21,360 bases of DNA, from NCBI GenBank assembly GCA_902464485.1, contig CABQJJ010000027.1, positions 1-21,360 of the forward strand, given 5' to 3'. Numbering within the stretch: position 1 is the first letter of the stretch; each line of letters opens with the position of its first letter. The notes below the pieces were generated by a model. The model ran no database searches. It was not told the origin of the DNA and saw nothing but the letters and a program-made list of their open reading frames with translations. The DNA is from an uncultured Collinsella sp. GTDB taxonomy: Bacteria; Actinomycetota; Coriobacteriia; Coriobacteriales; Coriobacteriaceae. This document shows, in pieces, positions 15,369-21,360 of this stretch. The position numbers were made by a program, and so were the translations under genes.

Positions 15369-16230
15369 ATTTGATGACAGCGCGAGAGTTTTGCTTGCGC
15401 ATGGTGGCGAGCATGTGTTTGGGGACGGCGTGAGCCATGCAGCTGCCGATAGTTGCGCTCGCGGCGGCTTTAGCTGCATCGCTAGCGTTTTTGGTCGCGT
15501 AGCTGTGGCTGAAACGCTTGAGCATGGCGGTGTCGTTGCCACCGTCGCCGTAGACCGCGACCTCGTCCTCGGCAATACCGTAGTAGCCCGCCAGCCAGGC
15601 CACGCTCTCGCCCTTGTTGCACGCCACGTCCGTAATCTCGAACATCACTGGATCGAACGGCGCGTTGACCACGCGGTCCGAGCGCTCAGCCAAATATGCC
15701 TTAAGGTCGCGCTCCAGCTCGGGCGAGATCACGCGGCAGTTGATCTTACAAACATCGTGGCGCAGGATGTCACCGATCGGCTGGTCGAAATATTGTTCCT
15801 CGTGATAGCCGCCACGCGCACGCATGCCGCGCATCACAATACGCTTGATGGGGCTGTCCTTTCTAAAGCCCGCCTGATGCATCTCGAACGAACCGCTCGA
15901 AAACATGCCATCGGGCGTGGAACAATCAAAGCAAATGTCCGGGAACGCCTTGAGCAGTTCCTCGGTGACCTGCGGATCGATGGTCCAAGTCTTGAGCACC
16001 TCGCCATGGCTGTCGCGCACGATGGATCCATTGGAGCAGCAGGCATCGAGCGCCAGCCCCGTAAAGCCATGCTCGCCGATTGGCAACGTCGAGCGCCCGG
16101 TCGCGGGAACCACATGCAGGCCAGCCTCGGTCAGCTCGCGGATGGCGCGGCGGATGGTCCCATCCGCCTCGTGCAGGGCGTTCAGCAGCGTTCCGTCTAA
16201 GTCACTCGCGAACATCTTAATCATGAACAT
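15367..16230 (-). CDS. Cof-type HAD-IIB family phosphatase (287 aa)
   Basis: The four HAD motifs are present: motif I FASDLDGTLLN with nucleophile Asp10 and Asp12, motif II PATGRST with Thr44, motif III Lys206 in ACNKGESVAWLAGYYGI, and motif IV VYGDGGNDTAML with Asp229 and Asp233. This is the Cof/YidA-like subfamily: cytosolic Mg-dependent phosphatases acting on sugar phosphates, pyridoxal phosphate, flavin mononucleotide or similar; the substrate cannot be read from sequence. Length is normal. The start is either 16230 (4-base spacing from AAGGAG) or 16224 (10-base spacing); both lie in or next to a 19-bp inverted repeat. The gene is 110 bp downstream of the MFS gene on the same strand but has its own candidate promoter. 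Confidence 0.93.
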   Translation of the reverse strand: MFMIKMFASDLDGTLLNALHEADGTIRRAIRELTEAGLHVVPATGRSTLPIGEHGFTGLALDACCSNGSIVRDSHGEVLKTWTIDPQVTEELLKAFPDICFDCSTPDGMFSSGSFEMHQAGFRKDSPIKRIVMRGMRARGGYHEEQYFDQPIGDILRHDVCKINCRVISPELERDLKAYLAERSDRVVNAPFDPVMFEITDVACNKGESVAWLAGYYGIAEDEVAVYGDGGNDTAMLKRFSHSYATKNASDAAKAAASATIGSCMAHAVPKHMLATMRKQNSRAVIK

Positions 16231-16276
16231 GCCTCTCCTTCGTCTGCCCGATATTGTAGACGAAGGAGAGGCATGT
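16227..16276 (-). promoter_or_regulatory. 19-bp perfect inverted repeat over promoter and start of the HAD gene
   Basis: Bases 16227-16245 are the perfect reverse complement of 16258-16276, with a 12-base spacer. On the minus strand a TACAAT -10 box lies at 16258-16253, with TTCGGA (16281-16276) at a 17-bp spacing as a weak -35. The downstream arm contains the ribosome-binding AAGGAG and the first ATG of the HAD gene. As DNA it could be a large operator centred on the -10; in read-through RNA from the MFS gene it would form a hairpin that hides the ribosome-binding site. Confidence 0.6.
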
Positions 16277-16339
16277 CCGAACAATGCCGTCCCGGCGCGG
16301 CGTACCACCGCCTTCACAAATTCACAGTGCCCCAGCGCG

Positions 16340-17602
16340 TTAAGACAATCGCCGCAATCGATTTTTCAGCCGATAAAACAGCGCCATCGTCAGCGTCAGC
16401 ACCGCCAACATGCCTGCGAATACAATCGCCGGTGTCCATCGATCATATGCAGCCCCGTACGTCAATTGGCCGATAGGTATTGCGCAGGAAAGGACCATGT
16501 AAACGACCGAAAGCACTTTTCCGCAGAGCTCAGTCGGCGCTGCCCGTTGAACAAACGCGATGATTTCAACCGACGCAATGGCTGCCCACACCATGACCCA
16601 TGCCGAACCAACCGCAAACACGGCGAACACGCATACATCTGCGCCGAACAGTAGCGTGACAATGATCGGTGCGACTCCAAAACAGATCATCGCAACATAT
16701 CGACATATGCCATTGAAAGAAAAACGATGCGGCCAAATGCCGACCAAGCCACTGCCGGCAAGACCACCCAAGCCCATAGCCACCTCAACTATCCCAACGC
16801 AGGACGATTGCATGCCGAGATGCTTTGTAACAATAATGGGAGCGCCAATCGTTAGCCCAACCAACGCAAAGTTCAAAACAGCCGCAAGCAAAATCACAGC
16901 GACCAATGATGCATTTTGCAACAGATACCGAATCGACTCCCAAAAATCGTTTCGGCATGTCGTACGAGTCGCGCCGTCTCCCATCGTTTCAGATGAGGCA
17001 TTTTGCTTGAGTGCGACCCCAAACAAGAGAGCTGACATCGCAAACGCCACCGACGCGGTTGTGCAAAGAGTATCGATGCCAAAGCACCCATAGACTGCCG
17101 TCCCGACCACAGGGCCCAAGATATTGCTCACCATGGTCATCTGCGAAACCAATGCAGTGGCCCGCTCAACCTTCTCTTCACCCGCCATGCGCACCGTCTC
17201 AATTTGGAGCATTGGCTTCAGCAGCGATTGAACACCATATTGAACACAAAGTATCGCTACTACGACGACCGCAAGAGGCAATGAGCACTTCATGGGGACA
17301 GACAGCAGTGATGCAGTCATCAGAGCAATGCCGAGGGACACGAGGACCTCGCGGTGTCTTCCCCTATCCGCCAAGATTCCGCCAACCGGAGTTGCGAGTA
17401 CGCCGGGTATGAACGCCGTCGCCACGACGACGCCATATAACGTTGACGATCCACTGCAATCGAACAAGTAAAGTGGATACGCAAAGCACAGCGCCGACAG
17501 CATCGAATACGTGCACAGCTGCGCAACCAGAAGTTCCGCGAGCCTGATTGACCGCACTGTTTTTTGTGTCAATGAGACGCCGACGTCTCTCAGCCCAGCC
17601 AT
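16340..17602 (-). CDS. MFS transporter, probable drug/solute exporter (420 aa)
   Basis: About twelve hydrophobic segments are visible, and the MFS motif A GGILADRGRHREV sits in the loop between helices 2 and 3 (about residues 73-85). Other helices include VAVILLAAVLNFALVGLTIGAPIIV in the second half. The long central hydrophilic loop (ASSETMGDGATRTTCRND) fits the break between the two 6-helix halves. This is an inner-membrane proton-coupled transporter; the substrate is unknown, but control by a TetR gene directly upstream points to efflux of an inhibitory compound. The start at 17602 (MAGLRD) is preferred: GGCGG lies about 7 bases upstream, while the ATG at 17620 falls inside the operator palindrome. 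Base composition is somewhat lower in GC than amtB or the helicase gene. Confidence 0.92.
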   Translation of the reverse strand: MAGLRDVGVSLTQKTVRSIRLAELLVAQLCTYSMLSALCFAYPLYLFDCSGSSTLYGVVVATAFIPGVLATPVGGILADRGRHREVLVSLGIALMTASLLSVPMKCSLPLAVVVVAILCVQYGVQSLLKPMLQIETVRMAGEEKVERATALVSQMTMVSNILGPVVGTAVYGCFGIDTLCTTASVAFAMSALLFGVALKQNASSETMGDGATRTTCRNDFWESIRYLLQNASLVAVILLAAVLNFALVGLTIGAPIIVTKHLGMQSSCVGIVEVAMGLGGLAGSGLVGIWPHRFSFNGICRYVAMICFGVAPIIVTLLFGADVCVFAVFAVGSAWVMVWAAIASVEIIAFVQRAAPTELCGKVLSVVYMVLSCAIPIGQLTYGAAYDRWTPAIVFAGMLAVLTLTMALFYRLKNRLRRLS

Positions 17603-17614
17603 AAGTCCGCCCCC

Positions 17615-17635
17615 ATACATACCGCTAGTATGTAT
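17615..17635. promoter_or_regulatory. TetR-type operator site 1
   Basis: ATACATAC-N5-GTATGTAT is a perfect inverted repeat with 8-bp arms; read as TACATACC-N3-AGTATGTA (17616-17634) it matches site 2 in both sequence and half-site spacing. It ends 13 bp before the MFS start, so a bound repressor would block transcription or initiation of the exporter. Confidence 0.7.
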
Positions 17636-17646
17636 TTATCGACTTG

Positions 17647-17668
17647 AAAAGGGCAGCCGTGGCTACCC
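17647..17668 (-). terminator. Intrinsic terminator of the tetR gene
   Basis: On the minus strand GGGTAGCC-AC-GGCTGCCC (17668-17651) forms an 8-bp stem with one U-G pair (the innermost pairs probably open to give a larger loop), followed directly by TTTT. It lies between the two operator sites, so tetR transcription should end before the MFS gene, which then needs its own promoter. Confidence 0.7.
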
Positions 17669-17680
17669 TCACAAATCAAT

Positions 17681-17699
17681 TACATACCGTTGGTATCTA
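17681..17699. promoter_or_regulatory. TetR-type operator site 2
   Basis: TACATACC-GTT-GGTATCTA is an inverted repeat with 7 of 8 arm positions matching, and shares the TACATACC half-site and 3-base spacer with site 1. It starts 3 bp beyond the end of tetR. The centre-to-centre distance to site 1 is 65 bp, about six helical turns, compatible with cooperative binding or looping. Confidence 0.65.
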
Positions 17700-17701
17700 T
17701 A

Positions 17702-18364
17702 TTACCACCCAGCGCGGTCCCATACGTCCCAAATCCGTGCCGTTGTCTGGAGCACTTCTTTGCCCAAATCGAGTCCCACCGCGGCGGCCATCTGCGCCAA
17801 ACAATGAGCGCGAGCGAGCATTCGATCCTTGGTCTCAAGCGGACGGAACAGCGGCAGCAGCCAAAGATTCGCCAACAACGATACGGCCTCCGCCGCTTCA
17901 CGCGGGCATTCGCACGCAATGGAGCCGTCGGCGATGCCCTCCTCGATCACTGACAAGAGATAGCCATCGGCCGACTCGTCAAACGAGCCCTGGTACTGCA
18001 TCGCCAGTAGACGCGAGCTTTTCACCGGATCTGCCGCAGGATGCATGCGTGCCCATAGCTCAATTTGCGGAACAACGGACTCGGGAGCGTACAGTCGCTT
18101 GAGCTTTTGGGCTCCGGTCATATTACCGACGCCAAGCATCGAGCGGCGGTGCTCAACAATCGGAGTCATCGCCCGATCAAACGCGGCGTTGAAAATCTCT
18201 TCTTTGCTCTTGAAGTGATGATAGACAGCGCCCTTGGTCATGCCATCGAGACGGTCAACGATATCTTGAATGCTCGTCCCCTCATAACCCTGTGCACAGA
18301 ATAGCTCCAGTGCCGCGTCGAGAATCTTCGCGACCGTCTCCTCGGGATATTTATTGCGACCCAT
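17702..18364 (-). CDS. TetR/AcrR family transcriptional repressor (220 aa)
   Basis: The N-terminal HTH is typical: ETVAKILDAALELFCAQGYEGTSIQDIVDRLDGMTKGAVYHHFKSKEEIFNAAF covers about residues 9-61, including the AVYHHFKSKEE recognition-helix segment. The C-terminal ligand-binding part is variable and gives no ligand. The start at 18364 (MGRNKYPEE) gives the standard length ahead of the HTH; the in-frame ATG at 18400 has no ribosome-binding site. The gene is immediately upstream of the MFS exporter on the same strand, with a terminator and two operators between. Most likely it represses the exporter and releases it when a transported compound binds. No copy of the operator is seen at its own promoter, so autoregulation is not supported. 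Confidence 0.94.
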   Translation of the reverse strand: MGRNKYPEETVAKILDAALELFCAQGYEGTSIQDIVDRLDGMTKGAVYHHFKSKEEIFNAAFDRAMTPIVEHRRSMLGVGNMTGAQKLKRLYAPESVVPQIELWARMHPAADPVKSSRLLAMQYQGSFDESADGYLLSVIEEGIADGSIACECPREAAEAVSLLANLWLLPLFRPLETKDRMLARAHCLAQMAAAVGLDLGKEVLQTTARIWDVWDRAGW

Positions 18365-18371
18365 AATCCGC

Positions 18372-18436
18372 CCATCCACAACGCAAGTCTTGTGCCTCAT
18401 TGCAGCATTTTAACGTTGCGGATGGCAGGCGGTCGA
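18372..18436 (-). promoter_or_regulatory. Inverted repeat and candidate promoter upstream of tetR
   Basis: Bases 18372-18383 pair with 18414-18425 (12 bp, with one U-G pair in minus-strand RNA) around a 30-base loop. Within it, a possible minus-strand promoter reads TCGACC (18436-18431), 18-bp spacer, TAAAAT (18412-18407). The arm nearest the gene abuts the tetR start. It may be a leader hairpin, or part of the end of the PII transcript. Confidence 0.35.
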
Positions 18437-18438
18437 TC

Positions 18439-18777
18439 CTACACCGCGGCAGGGCCGTGTTCGCCGGTACGGATGCGGATAACCTCCTCGACCGGCTCAA
18501 CCCAGATCTTGCCGTCTCCAACGGCACCGGTGCGCGCGGCGTTGCAGATGATGTCGACAATGCCGTCGACATGTTCATCGGCGCAGATGAGGGTGAACTG
18601 CACCTTGGGGATGGTATTGACGAGCAGTTCGTTGCCGCGAACGTATTCCTTCCAGCCATGCTGTGCACCGCAGCCCTGCACCTGGTTGATAGTCATACCG
18701 CGAACATCAGCAGCAAACAGCGCGTCTTTGAGAACCTCAAGCTTCTCCTGGCGCACGATAGCCGTAATTTTCTTCAT
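18439..18777 (-). CDS. glnK: PII nitrogen regulatory protein (GlnB/GlnK family, 112 aa)
   Basis: PII trimers sense 2-oxoglutarate and ATP/ADP and bind targets through the T-loop; when paired with amtB the usual target is the channel itself. The protein aligns without gaps to E. coli GlnB through the T-loop: MKKITAIVRQEKL at the N-terminus, Gly35/Gly37, Gln39, Lys58 in IPKVQ, and the B-loop TGAVGDGKIWVEPVEEVIRIRTGE (83-106). Position 51, Tyr in the proteobacterial protein and the site of uridylylation, is Leu (RGNELLV), and position 46 is Val with Tyr at 45. So GlnD-type uridylylation at Tyr51 is not possible; regulation by ligands, or by a different modification, is more likely. The start has GAGAGGAA upstream. 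It follows amtB by about 207 bp. Confidence 0.94.
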   Translation of the reverse strand: MKKITAIVRQEKLEVLKDALFAADVRGMTINQVQGCGAQHGWKEYVRGNELLVNTIPKVQFTLICADEHVDGIVDIICNAARTGAVGDGKIWVEPVEEVIRIRTGEHGPAAV

Positions 18778-18823
18778 AGTAAATTCCTCTCAATAATCAA
18801 CGTATCCCTTTACATGAGACGCG

Positions 18824-18841
18824 GGTTTCCCAGGTGCCGCA
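18824..18841. repeat. Extra direct copy of the hairpin arm sequence
   Basis: This 18-base segment (GGTTTCCCAGGTGCCGCA) matches 17 of 18 bases of 18886-18903 in the left arm of the large hairpin downstream of amtB. It lies 62 bp away in direct orientation, about 45 bp upstream of the PII start. Confidence 0.6.
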
Positions 18842-18882
18842 AACCAACCTCAGAAATCAAAAAGTTCAACTGACTGGTCTTA

Positions 18883-18985
18883 GCAGGTTTCCCAAGTGCC
18901 GCAGATTGCCGTGAAAGAGGAGCGAAGCGTACTTAAGTACGTGAGCGACGATTGAACGGCAAGGTGCGGTGCTTGGGGAAGCTGC
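18883..18985. repeat. Large imperfect hairpin between amtB and the PII gene
   Basis: Arms 18883-18912 and 18956-18985 pair over 30 positions, with 24 Watson-Crick and 3 G-T pairs in the top-strand sense and 3 mismatches. The loop carries its own perfect 14-bp palindrome CGTACTTAAGTACG (18928-18941). The right arm reaches the last base of the amtB stop codon. The nested structure and the extra half copy at 18824 suggest a mobile or dispersed palindromic element (BIME/MITE-like), not a simple terminator; a role in lowering PII expression relative to amtB is possible. Confidence 0.6.
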
Positions 18986-20262
18986 TAATCGAGTCCGGAG
19001 AACGAAGGATAAGCGCTCTCGCCGTGCTGACTCGCATCCAGGCCCAGCGCCTCGTCGGCCTCGTCCACACGCAGGCTACCGTGGAACAGTGCCTTGACCA
19101 CCGCGGCGATTGCCAAGTCGAGCACCATCACGATGACGACCGTCACCACAATACCCAGGACCTGCGAGATGAGCAGCGACGCGTCGCCCGTGTAGAACAG
19201 GCCGCCCTTACCGGTCCACGAAAGCTCCGGTACGCAGAACAGGCCCGTGAGCACGCCGCCCAAGATGCCGCCGATACCATGGCAGCCAAACGCGTCGAGC
19301 GCATCGTCGTAGCCAAACTTGGTCTTAAGATGGCTGATGGCCAGGTAGCAGACGGGAGACACGATCAAGCCCATGATCAGCGCTGCCCACGGCTCGACAA
19401 AGCCCGCGCCCGGCGTGACCACCACGAGGCCCGCGACCAGACCGGTGCTGGCGCCCACCAGCGTGGGGCGACCGGTATGCACGCGCTCGACGGCAAGCCA
19501 CGAGACCATGCCCGCCGCGCTGGCTGTCACGGTGTTGAGGATGGCGAGCGCCGCCACAGCGTCGGCCTTAAACTCGCTGCCGCCATTAAAGCCAAACCAG
19601 CCAAACCAAAGCAGCCCGGCGCCCAGCGCCACAAACGGCACGTTATGCGGGCGGTAACTCACCATGCCAAAACCGCGACGGCGGCCGAGCATTAAGCAGA
19701 GGATTAGGCCAGTGAGACCAGACGAAATGTGTACCACGTCGCCGCCGGCAAAGTCGAGCGCGCCGATGATGTCGCCGATAAAGGAGCCCTCGCCGCCCCA
19801 AACCATGTGGGCGAGCGGCGCATAGACCACAAGCAGCCAAATGCCCAGGAAGGCCGTCATGGCACCAAACTTAACGCGGCCTGCCAGACTACCCGTAACG
19901 ATAGCGGCGGTGATCATGGCAAATGCCATCTGGAAGGCGATGTTGGTGATCTGAGGGTAGACGGCACCGTCCGTAGCATTGCCCTCGGCAGCCTGCAACA
20001 CCTGGTTGAGCACCGGCAGGCACAGCAGCTGGTCAAAGCCGCCAATAAACGGGCTCGAGCCATCGCCGCCGTAGGCCAGCGACCAGCCAGCAACAATCCA
20101 CAGCACACCAACCAGGCCAATGGCGCCAAAGCACATAAGCATGGTGTTGATGACATTTTTGCGCCTGGACAGGCCGCCATAGAAAAACGCCAGACCCGGT
20201 GTCATTAAAAACACGAGCATGGTGCAGATGAGCATAAACGTTGTCGATCCCGTATCGTACAT
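18985..20262 (-). CDS. amtB: Ammonium channel AmtB (425 aa)
   Basis: This is an inner-membrane Amt/MEP/Rh channel for ammonium/ammonia. The start at 20262 (MYDTGSTTFMLIC) follows AAGGGGGAG and gives the usual N-out first helix without a cleaved signal peptide. About eleven membrane segments are visible. Key residues: the pore twin histidines His152 (PLAHMVWGG) and His328 (GCHGIGGILGG), the structural Asp170 in GALDFAGGDVVHISSG (the Amt signature), Phe110 in AFQMAFAMI at the outer gate, and WFGWFGFNGGS (219-229). The C-terminal tail DEADEALGLDASQHGESAY (401-418) matches the conserved cytoplasmic tail 'G.D...HGE.AY' needed for PII contact. The next gene leftwards is a PII protein, as in most bacteria. 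The in-frame ATG at 20451 would add residues with no homology. Confidence 0.97.
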   Translation of the reverse strand: MYDTGSTTFMLICTMLVFLMTPGLAFFYGGLSRRKNVINTMLMCFGAIGLVGVLWIVAGWSLAYGGDGSSPFIGGFDQLLCLPVLNQVLQAAEGNATDGAVYPQITNIAFQMAFAMITAAIVTGSLAGRVKFGAMTAFLGIWLLVVYAPLAHMVWGGEGSFIGDIIGALDFAGGDVVHISSGLTGLILCLMLGRRRGFGMVSYRPHNVPFVALGAGLLWFGWFGFNGGSEFKADAVAALAILNTVTASAAGMVSWLAVERVHTGRPTLVGASTGLVAGLVVVTPGAGFVEPWAALIMGLIVSPVCYLAISHLKTKFGYDDALDAFGCHGIGGILGGVLTGLFCVPELSWTGKGGLFYTGDASLLISQVLGIVVTVVIVMVLDLAIAAVVKALFHGSLRVDEADEALGLDASQHGESAYPSFSGLD

Positions 20263-20364
20263 TCGCTCCCCCTTGGTTGCATGAACGTTGTCGGCGCCCA
20301 TCATGCGGCCGAGGGGCAACTGGTGTAGACCAGATACGGCGTTGTTAAACGCTGCGTTGTCGAA

Positions 20365-20401
20365 TGGAAACGGTGCCGCAATCTTGGAAACGGCGCGGCA
20401 A
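20365..20401. promoter_or_regulatory. Two direct repeats, 20 bp apart, upstream of amtB
   Basis: TGGAAACGGTGCCGCAA (20365-20381) and TGGAAACGGCGCGGCAA (20385-20401) match at 15 of 17 bases and are exactly 20 bp apart, about two helical turns. They lie about 100-140 bp before the amtB start. The phasing suits two molecules of one regulator on the same DNA face. No clear promoter hexamers could be assigned in 20263-20460. Confidence 0.45.
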
Positions 20402-20460
20402 CGGGCGCGAAACGAACGGGAAATACGCGAGCAAGGGAGCCGTGAGCGCACCCGTCCCGG

Positions 20461-21360
20461 CTAGCGCCGGAACAGCTCGCGGGCTCGATCGCGGAGGTCG
20501 GTAGCTCGAATGACACCTTCGTAGCGATTGATGCGCAGACGCGGAAAGGCATTGAAGAAGCGTAGGTCGCGGCGGCTGAGTGACACACTCGGCACCGGAC
20601 GGCTCATGCGCTTGCCGGCAAGGCGACGACTGAGCGACGGACGCGGCATGCTCGGCGCGGCATCGGCAACGCGGCGGGCAGCAAGCGCCAGGCCGCGAGC
20701 ACCATCCGAGATAAACGTCGGCATCGAAGCCTTCTCGCGCAGGGCATCGAGCGCGGCGTCACCCAGCTCGGCCAGCCACGCGTTAACGGCACGGCTACGG
20801 ATGTGCGTCTGCGCCACCGAGTCAATCGTCGAATCGGGAATACGTTCGAGCATGGAGTCGGAGGCATCGGCAAGCGACTCGTTGATACGGTCGGCAAGGT
20901 CGGCACGCACACGCTCCAGCTGATCGGACAGGCGGCGCCAGCTGGCCAAAGAGCACACCGCGTCGACCATCATCGCGACCGCGACGATAAAGGCGGACAG
21001 CCGCACAATCAGCACCGGCAGATGGGCAAGCAGCCCCAGCAATGCCGGCTCCACTAAACGACAAATGCACAACGCACCCAAGCCAAACGCGCATGCCCAG
21101 TACAGACAGATGCGTCCGTGCAGGTTAAACGGCAGGTGCGAATAGTCCCAAAAGCGAGCACCCGTTGTTTTTTCCAGCAGCGCGCCTACGCTGTACTCAA
21201 TCACGCTGCATACGAGCGCCGCGGCGACAAACTGGCTCGAGGCATCCGGAATCCCGCGCAGCAAAAGCCAGCAGGCTATGCCGCCCACACCATAGATAGG
21301 ACAACACGGCCCCAGCAAAAAGCCGCTGTTGGCAAATCGTCCGTGATTGAGCATGGCGCA
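20461..21360 (-). CDS. DUF1113/CmpB-type membrane protein (putative ABC transporter permease), 5' end outside window
   Basis: The conserved block NSGFLLGPCCPIYGVGGIACWLLL, then YSVGALLEKTTGARFWDYSHLPFNLHGRICLYWACAFG, is characteristic of PF06541 ('putative ABC-transporter type IV'). In that family a first membrane helix precedes the GFL.GP.CPIYG motif; here the open frame runs to the window edge and only 11 residues precede the motif from the ATG at 21354, so the true start is almost certainly to the right. Several membrane segments (to about residue 135) are followed by a long hydrophilic, Arg-rich tail of about 160 residues with SLADASDSMLERIPDSTIDSV and RPSLSRRLAGKRMSRPVPSVSLSRRDLRFF, longer than usual for the family. 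Function unproven despite the family name. The gene ends 198 bp before the amtB start. Confidence 0.85.
   Translation of the reverse strand, partial: CAMLNHGRFANSGFLLGPCCPIYGVGGIACWLLLRGIPDASSQFVAAALVCSVIEYSVGALLEKTTGARFWDYSHLPFNLHGRICLYWACAFGLGALCICRLVEPALLGLLAHLPVLIVRLSAFIVAVAMMVDAVCSLASWRRLSDQLERVRADLADRINESLADASDSMLERIPDSTIDSVAQTHIRSRAVNAWLAELGDAALDALREKASMPTFISDGARGLALAARRVADAAPSMPRPSLSRRLAGKRMSRPVPSVSLSRRDLRFFNAFPRLRINRYEGVIRATDLRDRARELFRR

Noticed and set aside
15391..16200. Plus-strand open frame (269 codons) opposite the HAD gene
   Set aside because: All four HAD motifs are on the minus strand; this is the antisense shadow.
14044..16257. 14-base identity (CTGCCCGATATTGT) between the helicase gene and the inverted-repeat spacer near 16244
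   Set aside because: About one such match is expected by chance in a window of this size, and the copy in the helicase gene is explained by coding for LPDIV.
16273..16476. Plus-strand frame starting with a perfect AAGGAG and ATG
   Set aside because: Its start signal is only the mirror arm of the inverted repeat; the 67 codons run into the end of the MFS gene on the other strand and resemble nothing.
18952..19695. Plus-strand open frame (247 codons) opposite amtB
   Set aside because: His/Arg/Ala-rich shadow of the well-supported amtB gene.
1..21360. CRISPR array, tRNA, rRNA or transposase gene
   Set aside because: No regularly spaced direct repeats, no cloverleaf with CCA-type end, no rRNA segments and no DDE or Y1 transposase frames were seen on either strand.

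Overview
The window looks like a chromosomal accessory stretch of a moderately GC-rich actinobacterium. The overall look (many Ala/Asp/Glu-rich proteins, GC-rich coding with long antisense shadow frames, dispersed hairpins built on GACAAAGGG/GTCCCTTTGTC) reminds me of gut Coriobacteriia such as Collinsella. That assignment is inference; there is no rRNA or marker gene here to prove it.

Left third (1-7352): a tandem family of large, acidic, uncharacterised proteins. Two full-length paralogs (707 and about 710 aa) each consist of an N-terminal module A and a C-terminal module B. They are followed by a stand-alone B protein (357 aa) and a stand-alone A protein (about 329 aa). A and B themselves look like ancient duplicates of each other, each with a GPF/GPY-type segment and a P-T-P-[FYW]-x-x-GDI segment. 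Between the first two paralogs, on the opposite strand, sits a macro-domain (ADP-ribose-binding type) gene. The two full-length paralogs share a palindrome GTCCC-N6-GGGAC about 55 bp before their start codons. This array is the best candidate here for an undescribed system.

Middle (7591-15342): three leftward genes, namely an AT-rich orphan of unknown function, a DnaB/KaiC-like ATPase with a degenerate P-loop, and the RNA ligase RtcB. The last two are coupled. Divergent from rtcB is a rightward pair, a WYL-domain transcriptional regulator and a 1095-aa UvrD-type helicase with a C-terminal RecB-like nuclease. This middle region is about nucleic-acid repair, with rtcB acting on RNA and the helicase-nuclease on DNA.

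Right third (15367-21360): all leftward. From right to left in transcription order: the 3' part of a DUF1113/CmpB-type membrane protein cut by the window edge, the ammonium channel amtB, its PII partner (glnK/glnB type, lacking the uridylylated Tyr51), a TetR regulator, an MFS exporter with two copies of a TACATACC-N3-GGTATGTA operator upstream, and a Cof-type HAD phosphatase. Several well-defined hairpins and inverted repeats sit in the gaps: a REP-like hairpin overlapping the stop codons of the convergent helicase and HAD genes, a 19-bp perfect inverted repeat across the HAD start, and a roughly 100-bp imperfect hairpin between amtB and the PII gene. No tRNA, rRNA, CRISPR array or recognisable transposase gene was seen.
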